Below are positions 8,755 through 16,108 of a stretch of 64,000 nt of DNA, piece by piece; position 1 is the stretch's first letter; the number at the start of each line of letters is the position of its first letter. Under the pieces are notes generated by a model, which was not told the DNA's origin, made no database searches, and was given only the letters and a program-made list of their open reading frames with translations. This DNA comes from Actinocorallia aurantiaca (lineage in GTDB: Bacteria; Actinomycetota; Actinomycetes; Streptosporangiales; Streptosporangiaceae): positions 124,001 to 188,000 of the forward strand of contig NZ_BAAATZ010000003.1 in assembly GCF_039533685.1 (NCBI RefSeq), read 5' to 3'. The position numbers and the translations under genes were made by a program.

Positions 8755-9552
8755 GTGAGCGAGCGGCCTCCCGTGGAAATCGACGTCACCACGCCGAACG
8801 TCGCCCGGATGTACGACTTCTACCTCGGAGGCAAGGACAACTACGCCGCCGACCGCGAGGCCACCGAGCAGGTGCTGCGGGTCGCCCCCCAGACTCCGGC
8901 CCTGGCCCGGGCGAACCGGGCGTTCCTCGGCCGCGCGGTGCGCTTCCTGGTCCGGGAGGCGGGAATGCGGCAGTTCCTCGACCTGGGGGCGGGGCTTCCC
9001 ACCCAGGGGAACGTGCACGAGGTCGCCCAGGGTGCCGCCCCGGCGAGCAGGTGCGTCTACGTGGACAACGATCCGGTGGTGCTCACCCACGGACGGGCGC
9101 TGCTGAAGGGCGTCGGCGGCGTGGAGGTCGTCCCCGGCGACCTGCGGCGGCCCTCGGAACTGCTGGACGACCCCCTGCTCCGGAAGGCGATCGACCTGAG
9201 CGAGCCGGTGGCCGTGCTGCTCGTCTCCGTCCTGCACTGCCTGACCGACCAGGAGGATCCCTGGGAGGTCGTGCGGGTGCTCGGCGAGGCCGTTCCCTCC
9301 GGCAGCCACCTGGTGGTCTCCCACATCACCGCGGCCGAGCGGCCTGCCGCGGCGCAGGCCGGCGCCGCTGTGTACCAGCGGGCCAGTTCGGCGATGACGC
9401 TGCGGCCGGGTGAGGCCATCGCCCGGTTCTTCGACGGCTTCGAACTGCTAGACCCGGGACTGGTGCCGCTCACCGACTGGCGGCCCGAGCCCTCCGGGCC
9501 GCAGCGAGGGCTGCCGGCCTGGTTCCTGTGCGGTGTGGCCCGCAAACCCTGA
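8755..9552 (+). CDS. SAM-dependent methyltransferase (PF04672/DUF574 family)
   Basis: 265 residues. The N terminus (IDVTTPNVARMYDFYLGGKDN) and the motif I segment FLDLGAGLPTQGNVHEVAQ are diagnostic of the actinobacterial PF04672 family, which has a Rossmann SAM fold (YVDNDPVVLTHG, then VAVLLVSVLHC). GTG start at 8755 with GGAGG 5 bases upstream. These proteins are abundant in actinomycetes and their substrates are largely unknown. The P450 at 9597 follows after 44 bp in the same direction, so the two may be co-transcribed. Confidence 0.9.
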   Translation: MSERPPVEIDVTTPNVARMYDFYLGGKDNYAADREATEQVLRVAPQTPALARANRAFLGRAVRFLVREAGMRQFLDLGAGLPTQGNVHEVAQGAAPASRCVYVDNDPVVLTHGRALLKGVGGVEVVPGDLRRPSELLDDPLLRKAIDLSEPVAVLLVSVLHCLTDQEDPWEVVRVLGEAVPSGSHLVVSHITAAERPAAAQAGAAVYQRASSAMTLRPGEAIARFFDGFELLDPGLVPLTDWRPEPSGPQRGLPAWFLCGVARKP

Positions 9553-9596
9553 GAACCCACCGCCCGAGCCGACCCCGAGGAACACGGAGCGACACG

Positions 9597-10775
9597 ATGA
9601 CCGAACTGGACTTCAATCCGCTGGCAGGCGGACAGCCGGTGGGAACGACCGCCGAGATCATGGACGGGCTGCGCGCCGAGCACCGCGCGTTCCACTCCAC
9701 CTACGGCAAGGGTTTCTGGGTCCTGACCCGCTACGACGACATCCTGGCGGCCTTCCAGGACCCGGAGCTGTTCTCGAGCGCCTCGGTGAACGCGCTGGAC
9801 CCCCATCCGCGTTACCGGTGGATCCCCGAGATGCTGGACCCGCCCGAGCACACCCGGTGGCGGCGGCTGCTGCAGTCCCACTTCGCCCCGGCCGCCGTCA
9901 GGGCCCGTGAACCCCGTATCCGGGAGCACTGCGCGGCATTGATCGCCGGGCTGGCCGCGGACGGAGGCTGCGACTTCGTCTCAGACTTCGCGACCCCCTT
10001 CCCTTCGGTGATCTTCCTGGAGCTGATGGGCCTGCCGGTCGAGAGGCTGGAGACCTTCCTGGCCTGGGAGCGGGCCATCCTCCACGGGCCGCCCGCGGCC
10101 AATCCCGAGCGGGTGGCCGCGATGGGCCAGGTGACCGGGATGTTCGCCGAGCTGATCGAGCAGCGCCGTTCCGACCCCGGCGACGACCTGCTCAGCGACG
10201 CCGTCACTTGGACCCTGGACGGCGAACCGGTCCCCGATGAGGACCTGCTGGCGATGTGCCTGCTGCTGTTCATGGCGGGCCTGGACACCGTCACCTCGCA
10301 GCTGTCCTACGCCTTCTGGCACCTGGCCGCGCACCCCGCCGACCAGAAGGCGCTGCGCGAGGACCCGTCACTGATCCCCTCGGCGATCGAGGAGTTCATG
10401 CGGGCCTACTCGATCGTGCTGCCGGGCCGCAAGGTCACCCGCGACACCGAGTTCGCCGGCTGCCCGATGAAGGCGGGCGACATGGTCATGCTCCCCCTGC
10501 CCGCGGCCAACCGCGATCCCGGCGCCTTCCCCGACCCCACCCGGGTGGACCTCCGCCGCGACCCCAACCGCCATCTGGGCTTCGCCGCCGGCCCGCACCG
10601 CTGCCTGGGCTCCCACCTGGCCCGCACGGAACTGCGGATCGCCCTGGAAGAGTGGCACCGGGCCGTCCCCGACTACCGGCTCCCGCATCCGGACGCGGCG
10701 CTGGAGCACACCTACGGCCTGCTGGGCCTGGACACGCTGCCGCTGACCTGGCCGGCTCGGCCTGAACATCGCTGA
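9597..10775 (+). CDS. Cytochrome P450 (CYP105/107-like soluble bacterial type)
   Basis: 392 residues, soluble class I P450. I-helix MAGLDTVTSQ with the acid-threonine pair, ExxR in EEFMRAY, heme-binding loop GFAAGPHRCLGSHLAR with the proximal Cys. All catalytic features are present. ATG at 9597 has GGAG seven bases upstream. No ferredoxin gene is adjacent, so electrons come from partners encoded elsewhere. Partnering with the preceding methyltransferase suggests tailoring of a small molecule, but no core enzyme is nearby on this side of the assembly gap. Confidence 0.93.
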   Translation: MTELDFNPLAGGQPVGTTAEIMDGLRAEHRAFHSTYGKGFWVLTRYDDILAAFQDPELFSSASVNALDPHPRYRWIPEMLDPPEHTRWRRLLQSHFAPAAVRAREPRIREHCAALIAGLAADGGCDFVSDFATPFPSVIFLELMGLPVERLETFLAWERAILHGPPAANPERVAAMGQVTGMFAELIEQRRSDPGDDLLSDAVTWTLDGEPVPDEDLLAMCLLLFMAGLDTVTSQLSYAFWHLAAHPADQKALREDPSLIPSAIEEFMRAYSIVLPGRKVTRDTEFAGCPMKAGDMVMLPLPAANRDPGAFPDPTRVDLRRDPNRHLGFAAGPHRCLGSHLARTELRIALEEWHRAVPDYRLPHPDAALEHTYGLLGLDTLPLTWPARPEHR

Positions 10776-10949
10776 CGAGCGGTCCGGGACCCCGAGAACG
10801 GGAAACGGGCCGCCGTCTACTCGGTCACGGATCCCGACGAACTCCTCCGAGCCCAGCGCTGAAGTTCTCTCATGCGTTCGAAGGGCCGTCCGCTGAAGAA
10901 GGGTTCCACCGCTCACGCACTGGGCCCCTTTCGACCAGTATGAGAACTC

Positions 10950-11849
10950 TCAGTAATGGTCGCGCTGGACGACGTGGGCATCGACCAGGTCCATGAAGGC
11001 GCGGGTCGCCCGGGTCGGCGCCGGGGTGTTGAGCCGGGCCACGGCGAGCGTCCAGGTCGCCGCCGGCGGGTCGAGATCGACCGGTACGACGCGGGCTCCG
11101 GCTTCCGTGGCGAGCGGGGGGACGAGGGCCAGGCCGATCCCGGACTCGACGTACGCGGGAATCGCGCTCAGGTCACTGACCTCGACGGCGATGGTCCGGG
11201 TGATGCCGGCGCGCCGGAAGTCGTTGTCGGACCGGTCCCGGTTGCAGAAACCCGGGGGGAGGTCGATGAAGGCCTCGTCGGCCACGGTCGCCGGAGTCAC
11301 CCGCGTGCGCCCGGCCAGCGCGTGGTCCGCGGCGACGAGCAGGCGGGGCTGGAAGGTGGCGATGGGGTGCAGGTGGACGTCGGGGATGCTCGTCGTCTGA
11401 ACGCCGACGAACGCGACGTCGAGGGCGTGCGAGCGCACACGCTGCAAGAGTCCGCCGGTGCCCGCGGCGTCGACGCCGAGGCTGAGGCGAACTCCGGGGT
11501 GCCGCTCCCGGAAGTCGCTGACCAGCGCCCGGAGGTCGACCGCGGTGAGACCTGAGAGCGTGCCGACGCGCAGGCTGCCGGTGATACCGGCGCGGAGGCC
11601 GTCCACCGCCGCACGGGCCTGGTCGAGCGCGTCGAGGGCGCGTCGCGCCTCCGGCAGCAGCGTCCTTCCGGCCTCGGTGAGGGAGACCCGCGTGGTGCTG
11701 CGCTCGAACAGCGGCGTTCCGAGCTGCTTCTCCAGCGCCCGGATGCTCGCCGAGACCGTCGACTGCACCGCATGGGTGCGCTGGGCGGCCCGGGTGAAGC
11801 TGAGCTCCTCGGCCACCGCGACGAAGAACTGCAACTGACGTTGTTCCAC
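10950..11849 (-). CDS. LysR-family transcriptional regulator
   Basis: 299 residues. N-terminal winged HTH (LQFFVAVAEELSFTRAAQRTHAVQSTVSASIRALE written in part here: FTRAAQRTHAVQSTVS) and a C-terminal type 2 periplasmic-binding-like effector domain (LRVGTLSGL to the VESGIGLALVP loop). GTG start. Divergent from the SDR at 11981; the 131-bp gap carries a textbook T-N11-A palindrome (11868-11886). It probably activates the SDR and represses itself in response to a small ligand; inferred. Confidence 0.93.
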   Translation of the reverse strand: MEQRQLQFFVAVAEELSFTRAAQRTHAVQSTVSASIRALEKQLGTPLFERSTTRVSLTEAGRTLLPEARRALDALDQARAAVDGLRAGITGSLRVGTLSGLTAVDLRALVSDFRERHPGVRLSLGVDAAGTGGLLQRVRSHALDVAFVGVQTTSIPDVHLHPIATFQPRLLVAADHALAGRTRVTPATVADEAFIDLPPGFCNRDRSDNDFRRAGITRTIAVEVSDLSAIPAYVESGIGLALVPPLATEAGARVVPVDLDPPAATWTLAVARLNTPAPTRATRAFMDLVDAHVVQRDHY

Positions 11850-11867
11850 GCCGCCAGCGTAGAGCAG

Positions 11868-11886
11868 TCATCGCCGAAGGCGATGA
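11868..11886. promoter_or_regulatory. LysR-type operator (T-N11-A palindrome)
   Basis: TCATCGCC-GAA-GGCGATGA, a perfect 8-bp inverted repeat with a T-N11-A core (T11871 to A11883), located 18 bp before the LysR start and 95 bp before the divergent SDR start. This is the classic position and form of a LysR regulatory binding site. Confidence 0.8.
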
Positions 11887-11980
11887 ACGAGATCGAAGGT
11901 ATTCGTTTCCCTCGAACACCCGGCGCGGAGATCATGGGAGGAGCACGACTCACCCCCACTTCCACAGGAGCAAGCAGCCC

Positions 11981-12865
11981 ATGAACATCTTCCTGACCGG
12001 CGCGACCGGCTACATCGGCTCAGGGGTGCTCTCCGCCCTGGTCTCGGCCAGGCACTCCGTCACGGCCCTCGTCCGCGACGAGAAGAAGGCCGAGGCCGTA
12101 CGGCATGACGCCGTCGTGTCCGTAGTCGCCGACATGCGTGACCGCGACGTGGTCCGCCGTCTCGCCGGCGAGGCCGACGCCGTCATCACGACCGCCTCAC
12201 CGGGTGACGAAACGAGCAGCGCCGCCGACACCGACTTCGCCGAGGCCGTCCTGGAGGGCCTGCGTGCCGGCGGCACCTTCGTGCGCACCAGCGGCCTCTG
12301 GGTGCACGGTTCCGGTGACGACATCACCGAGGACACCCCGATCGACGCACCCGGCCTCGTGGCCTGGCGCCAGGAGCTCGACGAGCGCGTCCTGGCGGCA
12401 CCCGGCATCCGTTCCCTGCTGGTCGAGCCCGGCATCGTCTACGGCCGCAGGGGAGGGATCCCCAACCTCGTGGTGTCCGCCGCGCAGACCGGTGACGACC
12501 CGGCAGCGCTGGTCCTCGTCGGTCCGGGCACGCAGCACTGGACCACCGTCCACGTCGACGACCTAGCCGAGCTCTACGTCGCCGTCCTCGAGCACGGCGA
12601 GCCGGGCTCGCGCTTCCTGGGCGTCAGCGGCCAGAACCCGACGACCCGAGAGCTGGGCGAAGCCGCCAGCCGCCGTCTTGGTCTCGAAGGCCGAGTCGTC
12701 CCCGAGGAGGCCGCCACGACGATCGCACGGCTCGGCGCGTTCGGCGAGGCGCTCCTGCTCGACCAGCAGGCCACCGGCGAGAAGGCCCGCAGGGCCCTCG
12801 GCTGGAAGCCGTCCCGCCCGTCGCTGCTCGAAGAGATCGCAACCGGCGGCTACGACCCGGTCTGA
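11981..12865 (+). CDS. NAD(P)-dependent epimerase/dehydratase-family SDR
   Basis: 294 residues, extended/atypical SDR: N-terminal FLTGATGYIGSGVL nucleotide motif, then acidic VADMRD and a VEPGIVYG segment. The region where YxxxK is expected reads AWRQELDERV, so the usual tyrosine-lysine dyad is not evident, as in atypical SDRs (NmrA-like or azoreductase-type). AGGAG lies about 10 bases before the ATG. Divergent from the LysR gene and presumably its target. Substrate unknown. Confidence 0.85.
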   Translation: MNIFLTGATGYIGSGVLSALVSARHSVTALVRDEKKAEAVRHDAVVSVVADMRDRDVVRRLAGEADAVITTASPGDETSSAADTDFAEAVLEGLRAGGTFVRTSGLWVHGSGDDITEDTPIDAPGLVAWRQELDERVLAAPGIRSLLVEPGIVYGRRGGIPNLVVSAAQTGDDPAALVLVGPGTQHWTTVHVDDLAELYVAVLEHGEPGSRFLGVSGQNPTTRELGEAASRRLGLEGRVVPEEAATTIARLGAFGEALLLDQQATGEKARRALGWKPSRPSLLEEIATGGYDPV

Positions 12866-12970
12866 CCCGTCGGAACCGGCCAGGAGCCGGTCCTCCGCCC
12901 AGCGCATGCCACGGCGCTCCTAGATCGGGGCCGACCCAGGGCCGGGTGCCCCAGACCTGACAAGGCACCA

Positions 12971-14194
12971 TCAGCCCGGGAGCGGGCCCCAGGTCACGGG
13001 GAGCCGTACCAGGCGCCGGAGCTCCAGGCCGGGCTGCCAGGGGAGCTCGTGTTCGGGGACGGCCAGGCGCAGGTCGGGCAGACGGTCGAGGAGGGCGGAC
13101 AGGGCGATCTGGAAGAGCATCCTGACGAGGGGGCCGCCCAGGCAGTGGTGCAGGCCGTGGCCGAAGGACAGGTGCGGGTTCTTCGAGCGGGACAGGTCGA
13201 GTTTCGCGGGGTCCTCGAAGACCGTTCTGTCGAAGTTGCCCGAGGGCAGGGCGGCCAGGACGGCTTCGCCCGCGCGCACGAGGGTGCCGCCGACGTGGAC
13301 GTCCTCGGTCGCGTAGCGGGCGAACGTCACGTGGGCCGGGAACGGGGCGTAGCGCAGGAGTTCTTCCACTGCCCTGGGCATCAGGCCGGGATCGTCACGC
13401 AGCCTGCGCAGCTGCTCGGGGTGGGTGAGCAGCAGGTAGACGGCGTTCAGGAACTGGGTGGAGGTGTTGTAGTAGCCGGCGAGCAGCAGGTCGCTGATCA
13501 GCTCGGTGAAGAAGGAGTCGTCCGAGAGCCTGGCGGCGTCGTCCCTGGCCCGGGTGAGGACGCCGAGCACGTCGTCGCCCGCCTCGACGCGGCGTGCGGC
13601 GCACAGCTCGTCGACGTAGGCGTAGATCGCCGCGATCCGGGGGCCGACCACCTCCTGCGGGAGCGTGGAGGCCAGTGCTTCGAGCCCGTCGCGGAACAGC
13701 TCGCGGTCGGCGAACGGCACGCCGAGCAGCTCGCAGGTGATCTCTCCGGAGAGCGGCGTCGCGAAGTGCTCGGCGAGGTCGAGGGGGGCGCCATGGGCGA
13801 GCATCCCGTCGATCAGCCGGGCGCAGCGCTCCCGGGAGGCGTCCCGCAGCCCGGCGATGCGCGGGCCGTTGAAGCCCAGCGCCCCTGCCACCTGGCGTCG
13901 GACGTCGGTGTGGTCCGGCGGGTCGAGCGCCAGCACGCTGGTCTGCAGGGGCACCGCGGCCGTCCGCGGCTCGTCTCGCGTGACGGCCACGGCGCGGCTG
14001 AACCTCCGGTCGGCCAGCACCGCCCTGATGTCCTCGTGCCGGGTGACCAGCCACGCGTCGTCGCCGTGCGGCGGCCGGACCCGGGTGAGCCCGCCTCGCG
14101 ACCGGCAGTCCGAGTGGGCCGGATGGACGCCGAGCCCCGCGGGCTCGTCAAAGGGGTAACGCGCCAAGGGCTCCCGGTCGAACATATCCCGCAC
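12971..14194 (-). CDS. Cytochrome P450 with atypical I-helix (cluster P450 1)
   Basis: 407 residues. ExxR (EELLRYAPF) and the heme loop SFGHGLHHCLGG are intact, but the I-helix reads LLAGYYNTSTQF where most P450s have AG-x-(E/D)-T: the proton-relay acid and alcohol appear replaced by Tyr and Asn. Such changes occur in P450s doing peroxide-driven, coupling or non-hydroxylating chemistry. Start is either the GTG at 14194 or the ATG at 14185; the GGGAGG fits neither perfectly. It is divergent from the methyltransferase that opens the NRPS-PKS operon, and I count it in that cluster by proximity. Confidence 0.9.
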   Translation of the reverse strand: MRDMFDREPLARYPFDEPAGLGVHPAHSDCRSRGGLTRVRPPHGDDAWLVTRHEDIRAVLADRRFSRAVAVTRDEPRTAAVPLQTSVLALDPPDHTDVRRQVAGALGFNGPRIAGLRDASRERCARLIDGMLAHGAPLDLAEHFATPLSGEITCELLGVPFADRELFRDGLEALASTLPQEVVGPRIAAIYAYVDELCAARRVEAGDDVLGVLTRARDDAARLSDDSFFTELISDLLLAGYYNTSTQFLNAVYLLLTHPEQLRRLRDDPGLMPRAVEELLRYAPFPAHVTFARYATEDVHVGGTLVRAGEAVLAALPSGNFDRTVFEDPAKLDLSRSKNPHLSFGHGLHHCLGGPLVRMLFQIALSALLDRLPDLRLAVPEHELPWQPGLELRRLVRLPVTWGPLPG

Positions 14195-14357
14195 ACTCCT
14201 CCCGTCAACCCGGATGAATTCCCGATGTAACCTTCCTTCGTACGTGCCCTCGATCCAATAATTTTTTACCTGATTTGCCGGTGTGAGGGAGTGGCTCTCG
14301 GGAAGTCAAGGAGACGGATTGACGAATGAATTATCGGCGGCACGAGAGGTGATCGTG
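14195..14357. promoter_or_regulatory. Divergent promoter region of the biosynthetic cluster
   Basis: 163 bp between the P450 (minus) and methyltransferase (plus). It is clearly AT-richer than its surroundings around 14258-14275 (ATAATTTTTTACC) and 14318-14335, as expected for promoters. No unambiguous -35/-10 pair or operator was found. Confidence 0.4.
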
Positions 14358-15245
14358 ATGTCTGTGAATGATGCCGCCGTCGCATCCTGTGATGACGTCG
14401 TCCGGGCTTATACGGAAATAGCGCCGCTGGCGTTGCGGTACTGGGGCCCCGAACTGCACTACGGGTTCTGGGAGGACGCGCACGACACCTCGCCGATCGA
14501 GGTCGCGGTGGCGCGGCTGACGGCGATCGTGATCGAGCGGCTGCGGGTGGGCGCCGGTGGCCATGTCCTGGACCTGGGCTGCGGTTATGGCCGTCCGGCC
14601 GTCGAAGTGGCGCGGACCACCGGCGCCCGGGTGACTGCGGTCGACGTCGACCCGGGCGCGGTGGCGGCGGCCGCCGAGCACGCGCACCGGGCCGGGCTCG
14701 CCGACCTGGTGCGGGTGGCGCGGTGCGACGGCGACGACCTTCCTTTTCCGGAGAACTCTTTCGACGCGGTGCTCTCCTTTGAGTCGACGCCGCACTTCGA
14801 AATCGGTGAGCTGTATCCGCGGATTAGGCGGATGCTGCGTCCCGGCGGTCGTCTGGTCGTGGAGACTCCGGTTTTCCGGGAAACGGTGACACCCGAACTG
14901 CAAAAGCGCGTCGCGGACTTTTTCGATCTGCTCCGCATCAGATCTTTCGAAACGACGGAAACGCATCACGAAACGGCGCGGCGTTCGGGACTGGAGATCG
15001 TCGAGACGGTGGACATCACCCGCCACGTCGACGGCTCGTTCACCCGGCTCGCGCAGCGGCTGCGCCGGCACGAGGACGAGCTGGCCGCGGACTACGGGGC
15101 CGCGGAGGCCGGGCGGCTGATCGACCTGTTCGCCGACTGGGGCCGGGTCGCCGAGATCGGGGCAATGATCATGGTCGCCCGCAGGGCCCCGGAGGACGCC
15201 GGGGAAGGCCGGGGCGAAGCCGAGGAAGCGAGGAACCGCGCATGA
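14358..15245 (+). CDS. SAM-dependent small-molecule methyltransferase
   Basis: 295 residues. Class I fold with motif I VLDLGCGYGRPAVE, acidic VTAVDVDP and post-I LPFPENSFDAVLSFES. The preceding GPELHYGFWED signature is shared with actinomycete C- and O-methyltransferases acting on natural products (geranyl-diphosphate, rifamycin and phthiotriol types). ATG at 14358 has GAGAGG eight bases upstream; an in-frame TTG at 14319 with AAGGAG five bases upstream is a real alternative that would add 13 residues. Stop overlaps the next ATG (ATGA). It probably methylates the cluster product or its amino-acid precursor. Confidence 0.9.
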   Translation: MSVNDAAVASCDDVVRAYTEIAPLALRYWGPELHYGFWEDAHDTSPIEVAVARLTAIVIERLRVGAGGHVLDLGCGYGRPAVEVARTTGARVTAVDVDPGAVAAAAEHAHRAGLADLVRVARCDGDDLPFPENSFDAVLSFESTPHFEIGELYPRIRRMLRPGGRLVVETPVFRETVTPELQKRVADFFDLLRIRSFETTETHHETARRSGLEIVETVDITRHVDGSFTRLAQRLRRHEDELAADYGAAEAGRLIDLFADWGRVAEIGAMIMVARRAPEDAGEGRGEAEEARNRA

Positions 15246-16108
15246 GCGAAGTGGCCGTCATCGGAGCCGGGGTGATGGGCTCGGCCGTGGTCCGCGCCTG
15301 CCGCGCCGCGGGACTGTCCGTCACCGTCTGGAACCGCACGCCGAAACCGGTGCCCGACGGCGCCGAGTTCACGGCCGATCTGGCCGAAGCGGTCCGCTCG
15401 AGTCCCCTCGTGGTGCTCTGCCTGCTCAACTACGACGTGACCCGCGAGGTCCTGGAGCCCGTACGGGCCGAGCTCGGCGGCCGCCTCGTCGTGCAGACCG
15501 CCAGCGGGGTGCCCTCCCATGTCCCGCCCCTGGCGGCCTGGGTGGAGGCGGCCGGAGGCGAGTATCTGGAAGCCGCCATCCTCAACTACCCGCAGGCCGT
15601 GGGTACGCAGAACTGCTTCGCCGTCTACGGCGGCGCCGAGCAGCGCTACCTCCGGATCGCCCCGCTGGTGGCGGCGCTGGGCGGGGCCGCCCGGTACCTG
15701 GGCGCCGACCCGGCGTACGTGAAGGCGTACCACACCGTCTCCGCGTCGTACTACTACTCGATCGTCAACGGCCTGCTTGAGTGCGCCGCCATCGCCACGG
15801 CGTGCGGCGTGCCGCTGGAGGACTTCGCCGAGTCCATCCCGATGTACGACGAGGGCCTGCGAGACACCATCGACGTCGGGGTGGAGCTCATGCGGCGCGG
15901 CGAGTACGACTTCGAGCAGGCGCCGCTCACCACGCACATCGACATCCTGCGCAACCTGTCGGTCCTCGCGGACGAGGCCGGGGTGGGCCGCTCGTTCTTC
16001 TCCACGTTGCGGGACAGGGTCCAGCACGCCTTGGACGAGGGTTACAGCCGCGAGCACGTCGCGGTGCTCTACGAGCAGTTCCGCAAGCATGTGGAGGAGC
16101 CGGTATGA
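15242..16108 (+). CDS. Imine-reductase-like NAD(P)-dependent enzyme
   Basis: 288 residues, beta-hydroxyacid-dehydrogenase superfamily. N-terminal GAGVMGSA nucleotide motif and NRTPKP (NADPH-type). The segment VVQTASGVPSHVPPLAAW, YLEAAILNYPQAVGT and FAVYGG matches imine reductases (LTSGTP..., YLDGAIM..P..IG, ..YSG) better than 6-phosphogluconate or hydroxyisobutyrate dehydrogenases. In the same register, LGADPAYVKAYH aligns with the imine-reductase LGEDPGLASLYD, placing His164 where Asp or Tyr is usual. It is coupled on both sides by ATGA overlaps, so it is a core step: likely reduction of a cyclic imine or iminium in the pathway. Family assignment is by eye. Confidence 0.8.
   Translation: MSEVAVIGAGVMGSAVVRACRAAGLSVTVWNRTPKPVPDGAEFTADLAEAVRSSPLVVLCLLNYDVTREVLEPVRAELGGRLVVQTASGVPSHVPPLAAWVEAAGGEYLEAAILNYPQAVGTQNCFAVYGGAEQRYLRIAPLVAALGGAARYLGADPAYVKAYHTVSASYYYSIVNGLLECAAIATACGVPLEDFAESIPMYDEGLRDTIDVGVELMRRGEYDFEQAPLTTHIDILRNLSVLADEAGVGRSFFSTLRDRVQHALDEGYSREHVAVLYEQFRKHVEEPV

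Noticed and set aside
14283..14357. Longer N terminus of the cluster methyltransferase
   Set aside because: The region upstream of 14319 has no start signal and is AT-rich promoter-like DNA; only the TTG at 14319 remains a real alternative to the ATG at 14358.
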